A stretch of DNA of 64,000 nucleotides from Streptomyces iranensis (GCF_017874715.1 NZ_JAGGLR010000002.1:62001-126000), one strand, 5' to 3'. Numbered from the stretch's first letter, positions 1 through 7,531 are shown. Numbers and translations: made by a program. Notes: generated from the letters alone by a model not told the origin.

Positions 1-573
1 ATGGAGCGCCATGGACTCAAGTGGGCACAGGAGTCCGTGGTTCCTCTCTGGGAGCGCACCGAGCGCTTTCGCATTTACTCGCCCTGGCTCATCCCTGGCC
101 CCGTGCAGACGGCCTCGTACATCACCGCACTTCTGACCTCTATTCGTGACCGCCGAGGACTCATCGACGATGTACCGGCGGCCGTAAAGGTGCGCGTGGA
201 GAAGCAACAGGTCGTCTACGGGAAGCGTAAGTTCGCCATCCTCCTGGAAGAGAGCGTCCTGCGGTACCGCATCGGCGGCACCGAGGTGATGGCGGGCCAG
301 CTCGGCTATCTCCTGAGCGTCATGGCCCTCCCGTCGGTGAGTATCGGCATCATCCCCCAGGACGCCGACCGTTCCGGCCTGTGGCCTGTCGAGGGCTTCT
401 TCCTGTACGACGACGAGTTGGTGAACGTCGAACTGATCTCGGCTCATCTCACCGTCGTCCAGAAGAATGAGCTTGCCATGTATGCCAGGACGTTCAGCGA
501 GCTGGCCGAACTTGCCGTCTACGGCCCCGCCGCGCGCGAAATCATCACCGCCACCATCGAATCTCTAGGATGA
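1..573 (+). CDS. DUF5753-domain regulator, C-terminal part (5' truncated by window)
   Basis: The 190 visible residues match the C-terminal ligand/effector domain (DUF5753, Scr1 type) of Streptomyces XRE-family regulators: an ERHGL start, a WERTERFRIYSPWLIPGPVQT stretch typical of the family, and an aromatic C-terminal region. These proteins normally carry an N-terminal helix-turn-helix of about 70-100 residues, absent here because the gene begins before base 1; the ATG at base 1 is therefore almost certainly an internal methionine. In this family the gene is usually paired with a small DUF397-type partner, but no DUF397 gene follows; a DUF6415-like gene does. It probably regulates itself and perhaps the downstream cassette (inference). 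Confidence 0.8.
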   Translation: MERHGLKWAQESVVPLWERTERFRIYSPWLIPGPVQTASYITALLTSIRDRRGLIDDVPAAVKVRVEKQQVVYGKRKFAILLEESVLRYRIGGTEVMAGQLGYLLSVMALPSVSIGIIPQDADRSGLWPVEGFFLYDDELVNVELISAHLTVVQKNELAMYARTFSELAELAVYGPAAREIITATIESLG

Positions 574-668
574 ACGTCCGGCAAGTTCGGGCACAGTCGT
601 GGAGCCCTACCCCTGCCTCTTCCTAGCTTTATTGGCACGGATGAAAGCGTGCTGGGGAAGGGTCAGTG

Positions 669-1055
669 ATGGCTGTGGCAAGTACGGGCAAGGCGTTGGG
701 GGCGGCCAAGGATACTGAGGTCGAATTCTCTCTCATCGACGTGGCGGCGATCTCCTGGCAAACGGATATCGTCCTCCGGTTGCGGATGGGCACCACGACC
801 CGGGCGGCAATGGACAGGCACTTGCCGAAGATGGCAAACGAGTTGAACCGTCTGCTCGGCGAGGACTTGGGCGCCGAAGACGACCGCGAGGTGCGAGAGC
901 TGATCCGCGAGGGGACCAGACTGATCGACCTCACGAATCGACCGACCGTCGAAACACCTACGTTCGGGACTTTCGTGTATCTCCGCGATATCGCCCTTCT
1001 GACGCGACGGCTGCTCTGGATCTACTCCCAGCGGAACGGGCTGAATGCGCCGTGA
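669..1055 (+). CDS. Small hypothetical protein, DUF6415-like
   Basis: A 128-residue soluble protein. The ATG at 669 is preferred over the GTG at 666 because a purine-rich GGAAGGG ends six bases before it. The mid-protein block with repeated Arg/Leu/Glu helices (MANELNRLLGEDLGAEDD) and the C-terminal helix pattern LRDIALLTRRLLWIYSQ resemble the all-helical DUF6415 proteins found beside Streptomyces natural-product and XRE-regulator genes; the match is by pattern only. It lies 95 bases after the DUF5753 regulator in the same direction. No catalytic motif is visible and no function is claimed. Confidence 0.6.
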   Translation: MAVASTGKALGAAKDTEVEFSLIDVAAISWQTDIVLRLRMGTTTRAAMDRHLPKMANELNRLLGEDLGAEDDREVRELIREGTRLIDLTNRPTVETPTFGTFVYLRDIALLTRRLLWIYSQRNGLNAP

Positions 1056-1100
1056 GAACCCGGGAGCAGCCCTCCATACCTGTCTCCGCCTGTCGGCACG

Positions 1101-1199
1101 GTGGGGGCCACGGGGCCGCCGTCCGATGTCCGCATCGGCGACTTCATCCTCCTCGACGGCCAGTACCAGCGGGTCCTGGACATGAGGTCCGCCCCCTGA
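1101..1199 (+). pseudogene. Short remnant encoding an IGDF-LLDGQYQRVLDMRS motif
   Basis: A 32-codon reading frame from a GTG, in the same phase as the preceding gene after its stop. The end reads VRIGDFILLDGQYQRVLDMR, a pattern I associate with small Streptomyces accessory-region proteins that normally continue beyond this point. Here a stop follows directly, and there is no clear ribosome binding site. It may be a decayed small gene or an unrelated chance frame. Confidence 0.3.
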
Positions 1200-1292
1200 C
1201 CACCTGCCGGCCCCTCGAACACCGCTGATCAGGGCCCGCTCGGGCGCTGCACCATCCTTCTCACCTCACCTCACCTCGCGAGGAGCACTGTC

Positions 1293-2093
1293 ATGCGCTT
1301 TCGCAAGATCCACGGAGCGGGAAACGACTTCGTCCTGCTCTCCGGCCACGAACCGGACGATGACAAGGACTGGCCCAAGGAGGCCGAGCGCCTGTGCGCC
1401 AGACGTACCGGCGTAGGCGCGGACGGTCTGGTCCTCAGCCGATTGGTCAGCGAGGCCCCCGCCGTCCTCGACGTCACCTGTTTCAACGCGGACGGTTCGA
1501 TCGCAACGATGTGCGGCAATGCCCTGCGATGCTCCGCCTGGGCCGCTCGCCGCGATCACGGCTTCCAGCAGATGCGTCTCCGCATGGCCGGAGTGGTGCA
1601 CGAGGCGGTCGTGTCCGACGACTCCGTGTGGGTCACGGTCGAGGTGAGCCAAATCCTCCCCCGGCGCTTACAAACGGTCGTCAACGGCAGACCGACCTGG
1701 TTCGACAGCGCCCACACCGGTACGGAGCACGTCGTAGCCATCGTGGGCAACGTCGATGCCATCGACCCGGTGGTGGTCGGTCGCATCATCCGTCACCATC
1801 CCGATCTGGCCCCGCTGGGCACGAACGTCAACTTCGTTCAATCCGCCGGCCACCAGGCACTGAAGATCCGCACCTACGAACGCGGCGTCGAGGCGGAAAC
1901 CCTGTCGTGCGGAAGCGGGGCCGTCGCGGCCGTCGTCGTCGCGACCATGCGCGGACTCGTCGCACGACGCGCCGTCACCGTTCACAACCGCGCCGGGGAG
2001 CCGCTCACGGTCCGGCCACACAACGCCCGGCCGAACCGAACGCAGTGGGTCGGCGGTCCGGTCACCAACACCTTCGAAGGGGTACTCGCATGA
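1293..2093 (+). CDS. dapF: Diaminopimelate-epimerase-family protein (DapF-like)
   Basis: The 266-residue protein has the two-domain DapF plan, in which two cysteines act as a thiol pair that moves the alpha proton of an amino acid. Visible marks are N-terminal KIHGAGNDFVLL, the first cysteine motif MCGNALRC near residue 75 and the second ETLSCGSGAVAA near residue 205. GAGGAG lies upstream, inside the palindrome CCTCGCGAGG (1274-1283), so the ribosome site could be masked. The stop overlaps the next start by four bases (ATGA). Codon 126 (1668-1670) is TTA, rare in Streptomyces and dependent on bldA. Cell-wall dapF normally sits elsewhere, so this is probably a second, specialised copy. The DapF fold also includes racemases such as the histidine racemase CntK, so the substrate is open. 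Confidence 0.88.
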   Translation: MRFRKIHGAGNDFVLLSGHEPDDDKDWPKEAERLCARRTGVGADGLVLSRLVSEAPAVLDVTCFNADGSIATMCGNALRCSAWAARRDHGFQQMRLRMAGVVHEAVVSDDSVWVTVEVSQILPRRLQTVVNGRPTWFDSAHTGTEHVVAIVGNVDAIDPVVVGRIIRHHPDLAPLGTNVNFVQSAGHQALKIRTYERGVEAETLSCGSGAVAAVVVATMRGLVARRAVTVHNRAGEPLTVRPHNARPNRTQWVGGPVTNTFEGVLA

Positions 2094-3181
2094 CTCTCTT
2101 CCTCAGCCCCAGCTCGGACCGCGCGGTGCGGAAGGCCGCCGAGGACCTTCGCGAGTGGGGACGGAGCCATCAGGGCCTCGGTGTCGCCCTGATCTGCGGG
2201 CCCGTGTCCGCCGAGGACAGGCTCTACCACGCGAAGTGCCCCGTCGAAAAGCGATCCGTCACCGCCCTGGCCGCGGCGCTGGAGGAGATCGGCGCCCGCT
2301 GGAAGGTGCTCGACCCGTGCGACCCGGACTTCATCATGGATCTGGTCGGGTACGACGTGGTCCTCTCCAACCTCCACGGGCCGTACGGGGAGGACGGCCG
2401 ATTGCAGGGCCTGCTCGACTACCTTCGCGTGCCCTACTGCGGCAGCGGGGTCGGGGCATCCGCGGTGGCCGCCGACAAGATCCTGTGCAAGCGGGTGATA
2501 CTGACCCTCGGCGTCCCTACACCTGGCTGGCATGTCTGGACCGGCGGCCCGGCGACCTGGAAGGGCCGCCCCGTGATGGTCAAGCCGCCCTTCGGCGGGT
2601 CCAGCGTGGGCATGAGCCTCGTACACAGCCGGGCCGAGCTGCCCGCAGCCCTGGCAGACGCTGCCGTCGACGAGGGCACCGCCGTGCTCGTGGAGGACTA
2701 CGTGAGCGGCACGCCCCTTACCGTCGGGCTGCTGGAACTTCCAGGCGGCTCCGTCATCGTCTTCCCGCCGCTGGCCACCGAAGCCAACGAAGCCGAGTTC
2801 TACGACGCCGACACGAAGATCGACGTGGACTCCAGGCGCACCGTAACCGTGCGCGCCGCCGAGCTGGCGCCCGATGTCCTGGACAGGATCACCAGGGACG
2901 TACGGACCCTGTGGGACGGGATCGGGCTGCGCGGTTCAGCCCGTATCGATTTGATCCTCACCGAGGACGGCGAGCCGTACGTGCTGGAAGTCAACAGCAC
3001 GCCGGGCATGTCCCGTGACAGCAACTTCGCAGTGGGGGCGGCGATGATCGGGCTCACGCACACGGATGTCGTCTTGGCGATGCTGCACGAGGCCCTGGCC
3101 CGCCCGCCATACGATGTGCCCCTGCCCGCTCCCGCGTTCTCCAGCGCCACACCGACGCGGGAGGCTGCCGTCTCCCCGTAG
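2090..3181 (+). CDS. D-alanine--D-alanine ligase-like ATP-grasp enzyme
   Basis: A 363-residue protein with Ddl hallmarks in order: NLHGPYGEDGRLQGLLDYL in the N-terminal domain, YCGSGVGASAVAADK (lid start), KPPFGGSSVGMSLV (ATP-grasp loop), FYDADTKID, and the metal-binding end RIDLILTEDG...LEVNSTPGMS. Ddl joins two D-amino acids using ATP. The N-terminal segment is longer and more charged than in housekeeping Ddl. The ATG overlaps the stop of the dapF-like gene, implying coupled translation; the next gene starts 12 bases on. With an amino-acid epimerase on one side and a MurF-derived domain on the other, a role in making a D-amino-acid-containing dipeptide is plausible (inference); the true substrates cannot be read from sequence. 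Confidence 0.85.
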   Translation: MTLFLSPSSDRAVRKAAEDLREWGRSHQGLGVALICGPVSAEDRLYHAKCPVEKRSVTALAAALEEIGARWKVLDPCDPDFIMDLVGYDVVLSNLHGPYGEDGRLQGLLDYLRVPYCGSGVGASAVAADKILCKRVILTLGVPTPGWHVWTGGPATWKGRPVMVKPPFGGSSVGMSLVHSRAELPAALADAAVDEGTAVLVEDYVSGTPLTVGLLELPGGSVIVFPPLATEANEAEFYDADTKIDVDSRRTVTVRAAELAPDVLDRITRDVRTLWDGIGLRGSARIDLILTEDGEPYVLEVNSTPGMSRDSNFAVGAAMIGLTHTDVVLAMLHEALARPPYDVPLPAPAFSSATPTREAAVSP

Positions 3182-3193
3182 GAGCTTGCCGCT

Positions 3194-3742
3194 GTGCCGC
3201 GCGTCCACGATGTCCCCATGTGCCGACAGCTCATCGCCCCCGCCGAGTGGGATCTCCACGGGGGCTGGGCACTGGGAGACAGGACCGAATGGTCCAACCG
3301 GGCGTGCGGCCTGGCATCACTGAGGATGATCCTGCTCGCCTATGGGCACGAGGCGCCCACGGTGACGGAACTCCTGAAGCTCGCGGTCAAGCATGAGGTT
3401 CTGACCCCGCGCGGAGCACTCCACGCAGGGATCGCGAGCCTGGCGACCGACCTGGGAGTGCCCGCTCTCGCAGAGCCCGTGCCCGTCGAAGAACTGTTCC
3501 GCCGCCTCGATGACGCCCCGCTCATTGTGTCGGCGACCGAGCAGTTCCCCGACGACGGCCGTTCAGGCGGTCATCTCGTCATCCTCCGCGGCTACGAGGA
3601 CGGCCCCGACCCGACGATCCTCTTCCGGGACCCGTCGGCCTGGGGCCAAACGCACGATCGCCTCCCTCTCAGCCGCTTGTCCCCTTCCTACACCGGCCGC
3701 GCGATCACCTTCGCGCCCCTGACTCACAACGGAGATGCTTGA
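3194..3742 (+). CDS. C39-like papain-fold cysteine peptidase/transferase
   Basis: A 182-residue protein with a papain-like C39 layout: a nucleophile cysteine in RACGLASLRMILLAYG (about residue 38), a histidine in GGHLVILRGYE (about residue 126) and an acidic partner in FRDPSAWG. The GTG start is chosen because AGGAG, formed from the stop of the ligase gene, lies about nine bases before it. No signal peptide or membrane segment is seen, so it should act inside the cell unless exported with a partner. It ends in a TGATG overlap with the MurF-like gene. C39 relatives cut leader peptides or act as transferases; here it could trim or transfer a peptide built by the neighbouring ligase (inference). 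Confidence 0.75.
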   Translation: MPRVHDVPMCRQLIAPAEWDLHGGWALGDRTEWSNRACGLASLRMILLAYGHEAPTVTELLKLAVKHEVLTPRGALHAGIASLATDLGVPALAEPVPVEELFRRLDDAPLIVSATEQFPDDGRSGGHLVILRGYEDGPDPTILFRDPSAWGQTHDRLPLSRLSPSYTGRAITFAPLTHNGDA

Positions 3743-4104
3743 TGACCGAGACAGTCGGTGAGACGACCGAGGCCGCAGGCGGCCGAAGGATCGCCGTACT
3801 CGGCGAGATGCTGGAGCTTGGCGACCAGGCGGTGGAAGCCCACCGCGAGATCGGGCGCTTCGCGGCGGAAGCCGGCGTCGACTTCGTCTTGGCGGTCGGC
3901 GGAGACCTCGCCAAACAGCTCGCCCTCGCGGCAGGCGCGGCAGGGGTTCCCGAGATCGGCCTCGTCCGCGACAACAAGACCGCTGCCGCCTACCTCGAAT
4001 CCGTCCTCCGCCCCGGTGACGTTGTGCTCGTCAAGGCGTCCCGCGGAGGTCAGCTCTGGCAGATCGCCCAAGCACTCACCGGGCAGGCCGTCACGAGCCT
4101 GTGA
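3742..4104 (+). CDS. Free-standing MurF C-terminal domain
   Basis: The 120 residues align with only the last third of MurF, the enzyme that adds D-Ala-D-Ala to the peptidoglycan precursor: RIAVLGEMLELGDQAVEAHR, then VLAVGGDLAKQLA, then PGDVVLVKASRGGQLWQIAQ. A complete MurF is about 450-480 residues and carries its UDP-MurNAc-binding and ATPase domains before this part; neither is encoded nearby in any frame. The ATG shares one base with the stop of the C39-like gene (TGATG). The protein cannot by itself bind ATP in the usual Mur-ligase way. It may be a substrate-docking module, a partner for housekeeping MurF, or a decayed remnant; tight coupling to the three genes before it favours a working part. 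Confidence 0.8.
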   Translation: MTETVGETTEAAGGRRIAVLGEMLELGDQAVEAHREIGRFAAEAGVDFVLAVGGDLAKQLALAAGAAGVPEIGLVRDNKTAAAYLESVLRPGDVVLVKASRGGQLWQIAQALTGQAVTSL

Positions 4105-4200
4105 GCAAGCCCCTGCCCTTTGCGTCGCGACCCAGGACGAACTCGATGATTCAGCGTCGTTTCGTACACATCGCTCGTCAAGCAGAGGTTTGATGGTCCC

Positions 4201-4602
4201 ATGCAGAGGTGGAGGAGATACACGCTGATTGCGTGCGCGGCCGGATGCGGAACGGCGGCGGTGTGTCTGGTAGCGGTCGCCCTCTCCATGGATCTGGCGA
4301 TTGCAGACCGGCTTGGGAGCGTGATGGGAGCGATCGCCGGACTCGTGGGTCTGGCGCTCTCAGTGTGGGGTCTCACTCAATCCGGACGGGGCTCGGTGGA
4401 GGCTCATGACAGTGCCGTGGCATCAGGCGGACATGTCGGACGCGTCATCGTCGGCCATCGCAACCAGGTCACACAGCCTGTAGTGACACCGTGCAACAGC
4501 CAACTCACGAGTGGCAGCGGCGTGCATGCTTCGGGAGCGGGCAGTACAGCTGCCGCAGGAAACATCGGTGAGGTCATAGCCGGAGACGAGAACCGTACGT
4601 GA
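4201..4602 (+). CDS. Small two-pass membrane protein with GDIG-type repeats
   Basis: A 133-residue protein with two hydrophobic segments (about residues 7-29 and 38-60), then a hydrophilic tail holding two copies of a glycine-rich motif: ASGGHVGRVIVGHRNQVT (about 74-91) and AAGNIGEVIAGDENRT (about 118-133). A third copy occurs in the next gene. The stop overlaps the GTG of that gene by four bases, so the two products are probably made together. The tail ends directly after the second repeat. The motif is common at the start of Streptomyces ATPase/TPR proteins; its role is unknown to me. A membrane tether for the ATPase is the simplest reading (inference). Confidence 0.6.
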   Translation: MQRWRRYTLIACAAGCGTAAVCLVAVALSMDLAIADRLGSVMGAIAGLVGLALSVWGLTQSGRGSVEAHDSAVASGGHVGRVIVGHRNQVTQPVVTPCNSQLTSGSGVHASGAGSTAAAGNIGEVIAGDENRT

Positions 4603-6080
4603 CACCTGTTTGGGGCCGCCGAGACCACGACTCGCAGGACGACGAAGGTGCCACCTCCATGCCAACGCGCGGCCGCATACAAGCGAGTAAGGACTCGGTG
4701 GCCGCGGGGGGAGACATCGGGGCAGTCGTCACCGGCGATCACAACGCAGTCACGCATGTCTATGTCATCGGTTCCTCCCAGCCAGTCAGCGACGCAGGCC
4801 AGAAGGCGTTGTCCACTCGCCTCATCAGCGAGTGCCACCCGCTCGACCTGGAGGTGCACCACGCGATCCACGTCGCCGCACGGAACGATGCGCTGCCTGC
4901 GTACGTGCCACGAGAGCATGACGCCCATCTGCGGGGCATCGTGGAGGCCGCTCGGGGCGGCACAAGCCAGATGTGTGTGCTGGTCGGCGAATCCTCTACT
5001 GGCAAGACCCGCGCGTGCTGGGAGGCCATCCAAGATTTGGCAGCCGATGGCTGGCGGCTGTGGCACCCCTTAGCCCCCACCCGCGCGGAGGCAGCCTTGG
5101 CCGGCCTGGCCACGGTGGGGCCAAAGACGGTGGTCTGGCTCAACGAAGCACAGCACTACCTGGCTGTGCCCCAGGTCGGAGAGCGGATTGCTGCATCGCT
5201 TCGGACTCTGCTGACGGACGCCGCCCGTGCCCCGATCCTGATCGTGGGCACTCTCTGGCCCGTGCACTGGGGCGAGTTGACCTCCCTACCGGCCAGCCGG
5301 AATCACGATCCGCACGCACAGATCCGCCCCCTACTGACGGACCGACAAGTGCACGTGCCGGACGCCTTCGCCGAACAGGATGTACTTGCTCTGCGCAGCG
5401 CTGCAGAGAATGACGAGCGCCTTGCACAGGCGCTTGCAGGGGCAGCCGACCGCCGTATCACCCAGTTCCTGGCCGGTGTTCCCGCCCTGCTGGACCGACT
5501 CGAATGCACCGGCCCGAGTGCCAGGGCGGTCCTCGACGCCGCGATGGACGCCCGCCGCCTGGGCTGCGGAGTGGATCTACCCGCAGCGTTCCTCGAAGAG
5601 GCGGCTGCTGGCTACCTGCTCCCGTCGGTGTTCCAGTCACTGGAGGAGGACTGGTTCGAGCAAGCCGTCGACTACACCGCACGCCCCGTACACGGCAAGG
5701 CGGCACTGCTGCAACAGACTCGCCGCACGTTTGAAAACCGCTCTGCGGACCGCTGCTTTCGGCTGGCGGACTACGTGGAGCAGCACGGCCGTCGCACACG
5801 CCGTGCTTTGTGTCCGCCTTCCTCATTCTGGGAAGCGGCTCTGGAGCACCTGTTGCACCCCAGCGACATCGACGCACTGGCCCAAGCAGCGTCCTCGCGG
5901 TGGCGGCTGCGCTACGCTCGCCTCCTCACCGCGCGGGCCCGTCAACTACCAAGGCCCGAACACGCCGTCAGGTTTTATGGGGAGACACCTGATCACGACT
6001 GGCGGGACGTGGAAGCCGGTCGGCCGGTGGACCACCTGACGTGCAGTGGCGCTGGCCGATCTTGCGCAAACCACCGTTGA
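4599..6080 (+). CDS. P-loop ATPase with N-terminal GDIG motif (likely 5' part of a frameshifted gene)
   Basis: The 493-residue frame carries AAGGDIGAVVTGDHNAVT at residues 35-52, a Walker A loop GESSTGKT (130-137) and a Walker-B-like strand TVVWLNEAQ (177-185), followed by a helical region. This is the plan of STAND/AAA-type ATPases with TPR-like C-termini. The GTG overlaps the previous stop (GTGA); an ATG at 4659 with AAGGTG upstream is an equally good start. Codon 5070-5072 is TTA. The last 30 or so residues (after RPEHAVRFYG) look unlike the rest, and repeat-type sequence resumes in another frame at 6046, so the true protein was probably about 690 residues. Base composition is visibly less GC-rich than the rest of the window. 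Confidence 0.65.
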   Translation: MTPVWGRRDHDSQDDEGATSMPTRGRIQASKDSVAAGGDIGAVVTGDHNAVTHVYVIGSSQPVSDAGQKALSTRLISECHPLDLEVHHAIHVAARNDALPAYVPREHDAHLRGIVEAARGGTSQMCVLVGESSTGKTRACWEAIQDLAADGWRLWHPLAPTRAEAALAGLATVGPKTVVWLNEAQHYLAVPQVGERIAASLRTLLTDAARAPILIVGTLWPVHWGELTSLPASRNHDPHAQIRPLLTDRQVHVPDAFAEQDVLALRSAAENDERLAQALAGAADRRITQFLAGVPALLDRLECTGPSARAVLDAAMDARRLGCGVDLPAAFLEEAAAGYLLPSVFQSLEEDWFEQAVDYTARPVHGKAALLQQTRRTFENRSADRCFRLADYVEQHGRRTRRALCPPSSFWEAALEHLLHPSDIDALAQAASSRWRLRYARLLTARARQLPRPEHAVRFYGETPDHDWRDVEAGRPVDHLTCSGAGRSCANHR

Positions 6081-6645
6081 GCAGGGCGACTACGAACAGG
6101 CGGCGGCTCTGGCCGTGCAAATTGCCGAATGTTGCCAACCGGACGGGCTCGCCGAGATCGCGTTGCGGCACGAGGAGGCCGGACTTACCGTCGAGGCATC
6201 CGACCTGGCTCACCACGCTGCAGCCATGGGCGCCCCTTCGTGCCTGAGCCATCTAGCCATGATGCGGGAGGATGCGGCCTTGTTCGACCAGGCAGAGCAT
6301 TACGCGCGGGCCGCGGCCGAATACGGACTCACCGAGACTCTGGCGGACCTGGCGATGCGCCGCGAGGCAGCCGGCGACAGAGACCGCGCTCAGGACTTGT
6401 GGGAAGCTGCCGCCGTATACGGACACCACGAGGCTCTCGCCAGCATCGCTCGCTTCCAGTACGAAGCCAACGACATCGACGGAGCAGCCCACACCGCCCG
6501 TGAAGCACTCGACCGAGGAGACGCCGCTCGCCACCGCCTCCATCGGATTGAGCCGTTATGGGTACGGCTGTGGCCACATGGCATTGAACCAGACGGTACT
6601 CCCACCTCCTCTATCCAAGACCATCGCTCCTGGTGGGGGCATTGA
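6046..6645 (+). CDS. TPR-like helical repeat protein, likely 3' part of the frameshifted ATPase gene
   Basis: The frame encodes about 199 residues of roughly 30-residue helical repeats (ALADLAQTTVEQGDYEQAAA, TLADLAMRREAAGDRDRAQ, ALASIARFQYEANDIDGAA). It ends WPHGIEPDGTPTS, a close of the kind seen at the natural C-terminus of Streptomyces TPR proteins. The GTG at 6046 has no convincing ribosome binding site, an in-frame TGA sits at 6037, and the frame overlaps the tail of the ATPase frame. These points suggest it is not an independent gene but the continuation of the ATPase after an indel or short deletion around 5975-6045. A TTA codon is at 6556-6558. If it is translated alone, it would be a soluble scaffold. 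Confidence 0.55.
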   Translation: MALADLAQTTVEQGDYEQAAALAVQIAECCQPDGLAEIALRHEEAGLTVEASDLAHHAAAMGAPSCLSHLAMMREDAALFDQAEHYARAAAEYGLTETLADLAMRREAAGDRDRAQDLWEAAAVYGHHEALASIARFQYEANDIDGAAHTAREALDRGDAARHRLHRIEPLWVRLWPHGIEPDGTPTSSIQDHRSWWGH

Positions 6646-7010
6646 GGCGATGACCGGCGGACCAGCTGTCCGGATGAGCCTCCAGGCAAGGTTGCTCCCG
6701 CAACACGGCAGGCACCTGCCGTTCGACTACGAGCATCGAGCAATGCGCCGTGCTGTGGGAGATGGGAGATGATCTTCCCCTCGAGACCATGCCAATCCCT
6801 GCCAGGACAACCCCCACCAAGTCTTTGACCTGTATGTTTCACAAGACCCACCGGTGACGGTCTTCGCCGAACCTCATTCGGGACGAAGAGGTCGTGGGTT
6901 CACATCGCGCCGCGCAGGTGCCCCGGAACTGGCGCTCACGGGCGGATCACGCGCTAGCCAAGCGCTACTCGGTGCGGCCGGAATTCGACGCTACAGTCCC
7001 TTCACGAGCA
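6646..7010. other. Gene-less stretch with a tRNA-3'-end-like fragment
   Basis: I see no convincing gene in these 365 bases. Bases 6888-6906 resemble the T-arm of a tRNA 3' end (AGGTCGTGGGTTCA followed by ATC), but the acceptor stem and CCA do not follow. It lies where the TTA-bearing, less GC-rich left block gives way to ordinary chromosomal genes. It could be a worn attachment site, or chance. Confidence 0.3.
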
Positions 7011-7430
7011 TCAGCCCAGGAAGCTCAGCCGCACCTGGCGGTCGGGGTTGTCCCGGTTGGTGTCGACCAGGCACACCGACTGCCAGGTGCCCAGTGCCAG
7101 ACCGCCGCCGATGACCGGGATGGTGGCGTGCGGGGGTACGAAGGCGGGGAGGACGTGGTCGCGTCCGTGGCCGGGGCTGCCGTGGCGGTGGCGCCAGCGG
7201 TCGTCGGCGGGGAGGAGGTCGCGGAGGGCGGAGAGCAGATCGGTGTCGCTGCCGGCGCCCGTCTCCAGGATGGCGATCCCGGCCGTGGCATGCGGGACGA
7301 AGACGTTGAGCAGGCCGTCGCCGCCGTCCGCCACCTCGCGTAGATACGCCTCGCAGTCGGCGGTGAGGTCGGCGACGGTCTCGGTGGATCCGGTGGTGAC
7401 GCTGATGGTGTGGGTACGGAATGTGCTCAT
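7011..7430 (-). CDS. YjbQ/UPF0047 family protein
   Basis: A 139-residue protein starting MSTFRTHTISVTTGS. The family signature LNVFVPHATAGIAILE (about residues 40-55) and the histidine-rich FVPPHATIPVIGGG near the C-terminus fit the YjbQ fold. Members have been reported to complement loss of thiamine-phosphate synthase and are annotated as secondary thiamine-phosphate synthases; the native role is unsettled. The ATG at 7428-7430 was chosen over upstream frame extension because conservation begins there. The gene diverges from the cysteine leader and sulfonate operon across about 100 bases. Confidence 0.85.
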   Translation of the reverse strand: MSTFRTHTISVTTGSTETVADLTADCEAYLREVADGGDGLLNVFVPHATAGIAILETGAGSDTDLLSALRDLLPADDRWRHRHGSPGHGRDHVLPAFVPPHATIPVIGGGLALGTWQSVCLVDTNRDNPDRQVRLSFLG

Positions 7431-7494
7431 GGAACCATCCTGATACGCCGTCGCGTAAAACTCCCGCAACAAAGGTCCGAGGGGCAAGACACCG

Positions 7495-7524
7495 TTGACC
7501 GGTTCTGGACGTCCTCGCTAGCTT
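7495..7524 (+). promoter_or_regulatory. Promoter of the leader peptide and sulfonate operon
   Basis: A -35 TTGACC (7495-7500) and -10 TAGCTT (7519-7524) are 18 bases apart. The leader ATG begins seven bases after the -10 box, so the transcript should start at or next to the start codon, making the leader leaderless. Confidence 0.65.
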
Positions 7525-7531
7525 CGAGGGC

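Noticed and set aside
1..573. Complete small gene starting at base 1
   Set aside because: The protein begins in the middle of the regulator family's conserved region, so the ATG at base 1 is internal and the true start lies before the window.
3742..4104. A complete Mur ligase
   Set aside because: No P-loop, no UDP-MurNAc-binding domain and only 120 residues; only the C-terminal domain is coded.
6888..6906. A functional tRNA gene
   Set aside because: Only a T-arm-like piece is present; no acceptor stem, anticodon arm or D-arm can be drawn around it.
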